A DNA stretch of 64,000 nucleotides, taken from assembly GCA_964592645.1 (NCBI GenBank), contig CAZQFV010000008.1, positions 87,317-151,316 on the forward strand, read 5' to 3'. Source of the stretch: CAZQFV01 sp964592645. GTDB taxonomy: Bacteria > Chloroflexota > Chloroflexia > DTKN01. A program made the position numbers and the translations under genes. Below, in pieces: positions 58,052 through 64,000 of the stretch. The notes under the pieces are model-generated. The model worked only from the letters and a program-made list of their open reading frames with translations, was not told the DNA's origin and did not search any database. How positions within the stretch are numbered: the stretch's first letter is position 1; the number at the start of each line of letters is the position of its first letter.

Positions 58052-59851
58052 TCAAGGCAGGTCTGCCAACGGCCGGCCGTCGCCCGGATCCCAGCCCAGC
58101 TCGGCGTAGGCCCCCACCAGGAGCTGCTCCATATCGGGCACGAACCCCTCCGTGCCACCCCCGGAAAGCGGCTGCCGTAGGAGGTCCGGCAGCCGGTCGG
58201 CGGCGCAGGTCAGGCCAAACCGCATGTTCAGCCGACGCTTGAGCGCCAGGATGCGCTTGCCCAGCGGCAGGAGGTCGGACGCCGCCAGGCCCCAGCCCGT
58301 CGCGGCGTTCAACGCCCCCAGGACGCGCTCCACGCCGGGGTTCTGGAACTGGCAGAGGATCAGGGCGTTGTAGAGGCTGCGCCAGGCCTGCTGGCGGGCG
58401 GCGACGCGGCCCTTTTCCGCGCTGCTGTCGAAACGGTCCCCGGGAACGATCTCCAGCTCCAGCGCCGGCCCCTGGCCCGTGTCGACCCCGTACATGTCCC
58501 CCTGCATGTGGCAGGCCCCGCGCGGCGACAGGGCATAGGTCACGGCCATGCCGCTAAAGGCCCGTGGGTCGTGCATCGGCACCTCCAGGCGGTTGACCGT
58601 CACGGCCAGGTCGGGGGCGCCGCAGCGCTCGGCCAGGGCCGCGCTGCCCTCGGCCAGGAGGTCGCCAAACCCCTCGCGGTGGGCCATCATCTCCAGCAGC
58701 CGGTGCACCACCTCGGCGCGCCCGTAGCGCACCTCCAGACCGCCGGTATCGGCAGGCGAGAGCAAGCCGCGCTCGAAGAGCTCGCAGGCCAGGGCGATCG
58801 TCGCCCCGGCGCTGATCGTATCCAGACCGTAGCGGTTGCAGAGGTGGTTGGCGTAGATCACCGCTTGCAGGTCGGCGACCTGCACCAGCGTGCCCAGCGC
58901 CCCCAGCGTCTCGTACTCCGGGCCATCGACCTTCTCCAGGCCGAAGGACGGGGCGCGCGTCTCGCGGCCGCAGGCGATGGGGCAGCGGTAGCAGGCCGTG
59001 TTGCGGTTCTGGAAGTGCTCGACCATCAACACGCCCGAGAGGTTGCCGGCCTCCTCCCATTCTCCCTGTTGGTAGTAGCGGATGGGCATGTCGCCATACA
59101 TCAGCGCCAGGTCGACGTAGCCGGCCGTGCCGGCCATACGGATGGACATCGCCGCCATGTCCTCCTCGATGCCGGCCAGGATCTCGCGGGCGATGGCCTT
59201 GCCGCGCGCCGGGTCGGCCACGGGCACGGCGGCCCGTCCGCGCACGGCCACCGCCTTGAGCTTCTTGGCGCCCATCACCGCGCCGAGCCCGGTGCGCGCC
59301 GCGGCGCGGCCGTGGTCGTTCATGATGGCCGCCATCCGGACGCGGTTCTCGCCGGCCGGCCCGATGCCGGCGACGCGGGCCTTGGGCTCCCCCAGGGCGG
59401 CGCGGACGCGGTCCTGGGTGGCATACGAATCCAGCCCCCACAGGCCGGCGGCGTCGTGCAGGGCGGCCCGGCCGGCGACGATAGCCAGCCAGACCGGACG
59501 TTCGGCCTGCCCGGTGACGATGATGCCATCGTAGCCGGCGAAGCGCAGCTCCGGGCCGAAGAAGCCGCCGCTGTTGGCCTCGCCCCAGATGCCCGTCAGC
59601 GGCGAAAGGGCGCCGACGCTATAGCGGCCGGCCGAAGGCATGGCCGTCCCCACCAGCGGTCCGGTCATCCAGATCAGCGGATTGTCCGGGCCTAGGGGAT
59701 CGATTTTCCCACCCACCAGGTCGTACAGGTAGCGCGCCGCCAGGCCGCTGCCGCCGACATAGGACCGGGCGTAGGTCTCGTCGAGCGGCTCGTCCCACAG
59801 GCGGCCGGCGTCGAGATCCACGCGCAAGACCTTGCCCATATAGCCGTGCAT
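58052..59851 (-). CDS. aor: Aldehyde ferredoxin oxidoreductase (tungsten type)
   Basis: A 599-residue protein of family length. It oxidises aldehydes to acids with ferredoxin as acceptor, using a tungsten or molybdenum bis-pterin cofactor and one [4Fe-4S] cluster. The cluster ligands are Cys 287, 290 and 294 in ACYRCPIACGR and Cys 500 in ALILCQFQN, a spacing like that of the Pyrococcus enzyme. Pterin-contact stretches such as FFGPELRFAGYDGIIVTG and DTISAGATIALACELFE are present. ATG 59851 starts MHGYMGKVLRVDLDAG. It is the third gene of an SCP2-like/iron-ADH/AOR operon, 12 bases after the alcohol dehydrogenase. Confidence 0.96.
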   Translation of the reverse strand: MHGYMGKVLRVDLDAGRLWDEPLDETYARSYVGGSGLAARYLYDLVGGKIDPLGPDNPLIWMTGPLVGTAMPSAGRYSVGALSPLTGIWGEANSGGFFGPELRFAGYDGIIVTGQAERPVWLAIVAGRAALHDAAGLWGLDSYATQDRVRAALGEPKARVAGIGPAGENRVRMAAIMNDHGRAAARTGLGAVMGAKKLKAVAVRGRAAVPVADPARGKAIAREILAGIEEDMAAMSIRMAGTAGYVDLALMYGDMPIRYYQQGEWEEAGNLSGVLMVEHFQNRNTACYRCPIACGRETRAPSFGLEKVDGPEYETLGALGTLVQVADLQAVIYANHLCNRYGLDTISAGATIALACELFERGLLSPADTGGLEVRYGRAEVVHRLLEMMAHREGFGDLLAEGSAALAERCGAPDLAVTVNRLEVPMHDPRAFSGMAVTYALSPRGACHMQGDMYGVDTGQGPALELEIVPGDRFDSSAEKGRVAARQQAWRSLYNALILCQFQNPGVERVLGALNAATGWGLAASDLLPLGKRILALKRRLNMRFGLTCAADRLPDLLRQPLSGGGTEGFVPDMEQLLVGAYAELGWDPGDGRPLADLP

Positions 59852-59863
59852 AGGAGGCTCCTT

Positions 59864-61030
59864 TTAGAAATCGACCACCCGCCCCTCGTAGACGCAGACG
59901 AACAGGTCCCGCAGCTCATCGTAGGAAGGCGAGCGCACGGCGGTCACCATCTGCGTGTCGTTGAAAGCATCCTCGACCAGCTTCTCCAGATTGGCGACAT
60001 AAGATGCCCGGTCGAACCCCATCTCCAGCAGGCAGGTCTTGGCCGCGCCCGACCGGCAGGCCAAGGAGCGGACCGCGCCGGCCAGGGCCCGCGCGCCCTC
60101 CTCGCCGCCGGCCTGGGAGACGCCGACAAAGGCCGCCATCTCCGCGAAACGTTCGGGGGCCTCGCGGGCGGCGAACTCCACCGTATAGGGCAGGCAGAGC
60201 CCCACGGCCCGGCCGTGGGGCAGGCGCAGCACGGCCCCCAGGGCGTGGCCCATGGCGTGGGCCATCGAGGCCATGGCGTTGCCAAACCCCAGGCCGGCGC
60301 AGGTGGCGGCGTTGTGCATGTGCTCTCGCGCCTCCATATCGCCGCCGTCGGCCAGGGCCCGCGGCAGGTAACGGAAGATGAGCCGGGCGGCAACCAAGCA
60401 GAGGCCGTCGGTCAGGTCGTTGTGCCAGGCGCAGGTGTACCCCTCCACGGCATGGACCAGCGCATCCAGGCCGGTGTCGGCGGTGAGCTGTGGGGGCATA
60501 CCGGCCGCCATGCTGGGATCGACGATGGCCAGGTCGGCGGCGTTCTCGCGGTTGCCCAGGCCCATCTTGCGCTGCTCCGCCGGGTCGGTGAGGACGATGG
60601 CCCAGGTGACATCCGCCCCCGTGCCGCTGGTGGTGGGGATGGTGACCAGGCGGGCCTTGCGGCGCAGACGCAGCCGCAGGAAGGGGTTGATCTCGCCGGG
60701 CTGCAGGTCCGGCCGCTCGTAGAGGACCCAGAGGGCCTTGGCGGCATCCATGACCGAGCCGCCCCCCACGGCGACGATCCAATCCGGGGAAAACTCCAGG
60801 GCCGCCTGGGCCCCGCGCCGGACGGTGGGGAGGCTGGGGTCCGGCTCCACCTCGGCGAACAGTTGCACGGTAAAGCCGGCCCGCTCCAGGCGGGCGCGCA
60901 CGCGCTCCACCGGATCCAGGCGCCGGAGCACGGCGTCGGTGACGATCAGCGCCCGCCGTCCCTCCAGCTCATCGAGGGCATCGAGGGCGCCTTCGCCGAA
61001 GGCGATCTGCGGGGAGACAAAGTACCACAT
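59864..61030 (-). CDS. Iron-containing (group III) alcohol dehydrogenase
   Basis: A 388-residue enzyme with the group III pattern: VAVGGGSVMDAAKALWVL for nucleotide binding, IPTTSGTGADVTWAIVL, TGLDALVHAVEGY with the metal-binding Asp and His, and SMAHAMGHALGAVLRLPHG (with two metal-ligand His). It oxidises alcohols to aldehydes with NAD(P). The product would be the substrate of the adjacent AOR, so the operon can carry an alcohol to the acid level. Start ATG 61030 is 18 bases after the SCP2-like gene. Confidence 0.95.
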   Translation of the reverse strand: MWYFVSPQIAFGEGALDALDELEGRRALIVTDAVLRRLDPVERVRARLERAGFTVQLFAEVEPDPSLPTVRRGAQAALEFSPDWIVAVGGGSVMDAAKALWVLYERPDLQPGEINPFLRLRLRRKARLVTIPTTSGTGADVTWAIVLTDPAEQRKMGLGNRENAADLAIVDPSMAAGMPPQLTADTGLDALVHAVEGYTCAWHNDLTDGLCLVAARLIFRYLPRALADGGDMEAREHMHNAATCAGLGFGNAMASMAHAMGHALGAVLRLPHGRAVGLCLPYTVEFAAREAPERFAEMAAFVGVSQAGGEEGARALAGAVRSLACRSGAAKTCLLEMGFDRASYVANLEKLVEDAFNDTQMVTAVRSPSYDELRDLFVCVYEGRVVDF

Positions 61031-61048
61031 AGCCGCACCCTTCTTTCT

Positions 61049-61462
61049 TTATGAATCACCAAAGTTGGTGGGCACAAGGGCGCAGCAGGAGACGATCTCC
61101 TTGGCCGCCTTGGGGTAGCGCATGATCTGCATCATGTTGCCCTCGACCCGCAGCTTCTTGGTCATCATGCCCTGGATGGGGTCCAGTTTGCCCTCGATCA
61201 CCCGGCGCCAGACGCTGAAGGGGGCGGACAGGACATAAGCCGCCTTCCGGGCGTCGCGGCCGGGAATCTGGGCGGCGCCGGGGCTCTTGCCATGGTAGAG
61301 GTCCAGGTAGAGGTAGGCCGTCTCCGGGAGGGCGGCATCGCCCTCGATGACAAAGATAAAGTCCCCCTCCCAGTCCTTGGCGGCCCGCTCATAGGAGGGG
61401 CTGGCGTTCAGCAGGCGGCTGAGCTCCTTGATCCACTCGTCGGATGGGAACAGAAAGGCCAT
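61049..61462 (-). CDS. SCP2 sterol-carrier-like protein
   Basis: A 137-residue single-domain protein from ATG 61462 with GGAGGTAA upstream. The pattern WIKELSRLLNASPSYERAAKDW, GDFIFVIEGDA, AYVLSAPFSVWRRVIEGKLDP and GMMTKKLRVEGNMMQIM matches SCP2-fold lipid-binding domains. Such proteins bind fatty acyl or sterol-like molecules in a hydrophobic tunnel. It heads the operon with iron alcohol dehydrogenase and AOR and may deliver a hydrophobic alcohol or aldehyde to them. Confidence 0.92.
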   Translation of the reverse strand: MAFLFPSDEWIKELSRLLNASPSYERAAKDWEGDFIFVIEGDAALPETAYLYLDLYHGKSPGAAQIPGRDARKAAYVLSAPFSVWRRVIEGKLDPIQGMMTKKLRVEGNMMQIMRYPKAAKEIVSCCALVPTNFGDS

Positions 61463-61811
61463 GGGTTACCTCCTTTTGCACGGCACTGCCGTCTTGCCCC
61501 TCGCTAGTGTGGGCCGGCATGTTTGACCACAGTGGAGTGTAACACAATCCGGGGAAAAAGGCAAAGGTCGGTCATCTTGCATCGGCGCCGTTATTGTGCT
61601 ATGCTAGGAAGTGTTCCAGAGGGGGGGCAGGCGGCCCCGCAGCCCGGGAACAGCCACTCCAGGAAGTGCCCGGTGAGCATGAACCGCCTGTGGCAGGCGC
61701 CGGAGCCCAAGCCGGCCCGGGCCGGCCTGGACGGAGAACTCTTGTGCTCATCTCGGCCACGGACTGGGTGAAGTGGGGACTAGAAGTGGACGACTACAAG
61801 GAGGTCCGACC
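61463..61811. other. 349-base intergenic region before the CHAT gene
   Basis: Between the divergent SCP2 operon and the CHAT gene. It contains a candidate promoter on the plus strand and a long G/C-rich leader. Short plus-strand frames are present but none has a ribosome binding site and protein-like character together. No tRNA or repeat was recognised. Confidence 0.6.
61577..61605 (+). promoter_or_regulatory. Possible promoter for the CHAT gene
   Basis: TTGCAT (61577-61582), 17-base spacer, TATGCT (61600-61605). The leader would be about 200 bases. Confidence 0.5.
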
Positions 61812-64000
61812 ATGTCTTCTCCGGCCGCCACCATCCTGGCCCTTTTGGCCGGCCCGCTCGTGAGCGAAAATGGACAACCGCTGACCCGACTCGACATCGA
61901 AGGCGAGATCCATCAACTGCGGCAGCGATTGGGCGAGGTGAGGCGCGCCGCCGCCCTGCACACCGAACTGGCCACGCCCGAAAGCATCGTCCGCCTGCTG
62001 ACCGGACAATCCTTCGACATCCTGCACTTTAGCGGGCACGGCGGCGGCGGCAAATTGGCCTTCGAGGACGACTGCGGGGGGACCTTTCCCCTGGACGGCA
62101 ATACACTGCAAAGGCTGCTCGGCCCCGGCGGGCGCGCTCCTTTCCGCCTGGCCTTCCTCAGCGCCTGCCACTCCGCCGAGGTGGCTCCGGCCCTGGTGGA
62201 GGCCGGCATAGCGCACGTCGTAGCCATCGATGCCCAGTCCACGGTGCTGGACGCCGCGGCCACGGCCTTTGCCCGCAACTTTTACCCGGCCCTGCTCGCC
62301 GGCCGGAGCGTGGCCGAAGCCTTTGAGTTCGGACGGGCCGGCATAAATGCGGATAGCGTCCTGCGCGAAATCGGCCACAACCGGGAGCAGCCCGACCTGT
62401 CTGCCCTGGAAGAGGCCAAGTTTCTGCTTCTGCCACCGGGGGGCGAGCATGACCAAGTGCTCTTCCCCGATCTCCCGCCGGGCGGATTGACCGTCGTCTC
62501 CCCGCCGCCCTCGCCGCACAACCTGCCGCTGCGCCCAGAGACCTTTACGGGGCGCAACCGGCAACAGCACGAGCTCCTGCGGCACCTCCTGCGCCACCGC
62601 CTGGTGGAGCTGACCGGCATGGGCGGCATGGGCAAGACCGAACTGGCCTCCGAGGCCGGCCGCTGGCTGGCCGAGCGCCATCGCTTTCCATCCGGCATCT
62701 ATCTCGTGGACCTGCGCGGGGTGGACAACGCTACCGCCGCCCGGCTGCGCCTGGCCACCACGCTGGGGCTGGACCCGGCCATGGGCGCACGCGACGACCT
62801 GCTGGCCACGGCACTGCGCGAGGAAGCCGAACAGCGCCTGTTGATCCTGGACGACCTGGACGCGCTGGTGGCCTTCGACCGCCTGGGGCTGCGCGCCCTG
62901 CTGCGGGCGCTCTACGATGCCGGGGGCAAGATGCTGCTGACCACGCGCGAGCGCGTCGGGGGACCGCCGGCGCAGCACTACGAATTGCCCCGCCTGGACC
63001 CGCCGGAGGATAAAAGACTATTCCTGCGCTGGGCCGCCCTGGCCCACCCGGACCTGGAAGGCGAGTGGGAGGACCTGCAGGCGGTGCTGCGCTTCCTGGA
63101 CGGCTGGCCGCTGGCCATCGTCCTGGCCGCGCCGCACCTGAGCGGCACTTCCCTGGCCGGCCTGCGCGAACAACTGGAACAGGCCCAGGAGCAAGTCCTG
63201 GCCGATCCCCACCTGACGCCCGAGGAACGGGAAAAGATGGGCAAGGCCGTGAGCGTGCCGGCCTCGCTGGAGTTTTCACTGCGCCGGCTGCGGGAGCGCG
63301 ACACTGCGGCGGCGGACTTTTGGCCCCTGCTGGCCCTGTTCCCCGGCGGGGCCGATCCACCGGCGCTGGAGTCGATCCTCGGCCCCCGGTGGCGCGCAGC
63401 CGTGCCGGTGTTGCGGGACCTTTCGCTGGTCGAGGTGCTGGCGGGGGAACGGGTACGCCTGCCGGAACCGGCCCGCGCCCGCGCCGCCCGCTCCCTGCCC
63501 GAAGACGCCCCGGCCCGCCATGGACCGGCAGCGCTGGCCTACTACCACGCGCTGACCGAGGAAGCCGACGAACAACTGGCCGGAAAAGAGTTCTCCATCG
63601 GCGCTTCCCGTTTGGCACGGGAACTGCCCAACCTGCACTTTTGGCTGCGCTGGGGCTACACGCACGAGGCGACTCCGGGCCTGTGCCTTTCCGCGCGCCT
63701 CGCCGGCGGCCTGCGCAACTTCTATATGCTGCTCGACTGGCCGGAAGAGGCCGAAGAGAACTTTGATCTGGCCCTGGAAGCAGCCCGGCGTCTCGGCGAC
63801 CGCCTCGGCGAGGCCAACGTCCTAAAGGCCCAGGGCGACGTCCTGGCCTTCCTCGACCAGCGCCGGGAGGCCCTCGACCGCTACGACCAGGCCCTGGCCC
63901 TCTTCCGCCAGGTCGGCGCCCGCCTCGGCGAGGCCAACGTCCTACAGGCCCAGGGCGACGTCCTGGCCTTCCTCGACCAGCGCCGGGAGGCCCTCGACCG
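61812..64000 (+). CDS. CHAT protease-NB-ARC-TPR protein, 5' part
   Basis: The frame runs past the end of the window; 729 residues are visible. ATG 61812 has AAGGAGGT six bases upstream, and an in-frame TGA lies at 61680. Residues 1-200 are a caspase-like CHAT domain with the catalytic His 76 in ILHFSGHGGGG and Cys 119 in AFLSACHSAEVA. An NB-ARC/STAND ATPase follows, with Walker A GMGGMGKTELA (Lys 275) and Walker B LLILDDLDAL (Asp 347-348). A winged-helix-like region precedes TPR-like 40-residue repeats that begin about residue 640. In known STAND proteins the repeats sense a ligand, the ATPase oligomerises and the effector is activated. Such architecture is common in defence and programmed-death proteins. 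The target is unknown. Confidence 0.95.
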   Translation, partial: MSSPAATILALLAGPLVSENGQPLTRLDIEGEIHQLRQRLGEVRRAAALHTELATPESIVRLLTGQSFDILHFSGHGGGGKLAFEDDCGGTFPLDGNTLQRLLGPGGRAPFRLAFLSACHSAEVAPALVEAGIAHVVAIDAQSTVLDAAATAFARNFYPALLAGRSVAEAFEFGRAGINADSVLREIGHNREQPDLSALEEAKFLLLPPGGEHDQVLFPDLPPGGLTVVSPPPSPHNLPLRPETFTGRNRQQHELLRHLLRHRLVELTGMGGMGKTELASEAGRWLAERHRFPSGIYLVDLRGVDNATAARLRLATTLGLDPAMGARDDLLATALREEAEQRLLILDDLDALVAFDRLGLRALLRALYDAGGKMLLTTRERVGGPPAQHYELPRLDPPEDKRLFLRWAALAHPDLEGEWEDLQAVLRFLDGWPLAIVLAAPHLSGTSLAGLREQLEQAQEQVLADPHLTPEEREKMGKAVSVPASLEFSLRRLRERDTAAADFWPLLALFPGGADPPALESILGPRWRAAVPVLRDLSLVEVLAGERVRLPEPARARAARSLPEDAPARHGPAALAYYHALTEEADEQLAGKEFSIGASRLARELPNLHFWLRWGYTHEATPGLCLSARLAGGLRNFYMLLDWPEEAEENFDLALEAARRLGDRLGEANVLKAQGDVLAFLDQRREALDRYDQALALFRQVGARLGEANVLQAQGDVLAFLDQRREALD
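63801..64000 (+). repeat. Near-identical 120-base coding repeats (TPR)
   Basis: The unit starting at 63801 is repeated from 63921; over the visible second unit (80 bases) there is one difference (AAG to CAG, Lys to Gln). The repeat is cut by the window end, so further copies probably follow. Confidence 0.95.

Noticed and set aside
61523..61863. Short plus-strand frames before the CHAT gene
   Set aside because: No ribosome binding site, biased composition, and overlap with the well-supported CHAT start.

Overview
The window is high-GC bacterial chromosome with short gaps and genes on both strands in runs of one to seven. It looks like an uncultured member of the Chloroflexota, most likely Anaerolineae. 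The clues are inferential: a very large secreted protein ending in a YLPLV-type tail, many lipoprotein-like and GT39 membrane proteins, HEAT-repeat proteins, a Ser/Thr kinase fused to TPRs, NB-ARC/TPR proteins, and a [4Fe-4S] aldehyde oxidoreductase. No rRNA, tRNA, CRISPR array, transposase or phage gene was seen. A run of exactly 100 N at 18310-18409 shows this is a draft scaffold. Many intergenic regions carry sigma70-like promoters with a 17-bp spacer and a TATAAT-like -10 box.

Layout. 1-7880 (+): tail of a membrane protein, a 1536-residue secreted PHP/Ig/OB-fold protein, a MoaD/ThiS-like protein with its E1-like ThiF partner, and a HEAT-like protein. 7916-14560 (-): HEAT protein, GT4 glycosyltransferase, pnp, rpsO, a zinc-ribbon protein, a PAP2-VanZ fusion, and a radical-SAM gene remnant. 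14844-18569 (+): LuxR-type response regulator and membrane histidine kinase, then a KP-repeat protein interrupted by the assembly gap. 18705-22844 (-): pxpA-pxpB-histidine kinase-pxpC, a 5-oxoprolinase operon with a sensor kinase inside it. 23159-30087 (+): a MacAB-like efflux module, a lipoprotein, a degenerate receiver protein, and an OmpR/HisKA two-component pair. 30111-31787 (-): TSUP permease and DegV. 32050-38813 (+): an SDR-type hydroxysteroid dehydrogenase-like gene overlapping a steroid 5-alpha-reductase homologue, two lipoproteins, and a Ser/Thr kinase-TPR protein.

38905-41061 (-) is a translation cluster (rpsA, rpmI, infA, rpsU), divergent from 41192-47226 (+): lgt, a small haem-binding lipoprotein, a GT39 enzyme, a VTT/DedA protein and a fused nnrE-nnrD. 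47526-49028 (-) is a GerMN protein with an N-terminal Cys cluster. 49194-55667 (+) holds a HicB-like/triple DinB fusion, a MarR regulator and a heterodimeric ABC exporter pair. 55694-57700 (-) is a second GT39 enzyme. 58052-61462 (-) is an SCP2-like protein, iron alcohol dehydrogenase and aldehyde ferredoxin oxidoreductase operon. 61812-64000 (+) is the start of a CHAT protease-NB-ARC-TPR protein that runs off the window.

The strongest candidates for something new are the CHAT-NB-ARC-TPR protein with near-identical TPR repeats, the kinase embedded in the pxp operon, the hydroxysteroid dehydrogenase/5-alpha-reductase pair, the SCP2-ADH-AOR operon and the HicB-DinB3 fusion.
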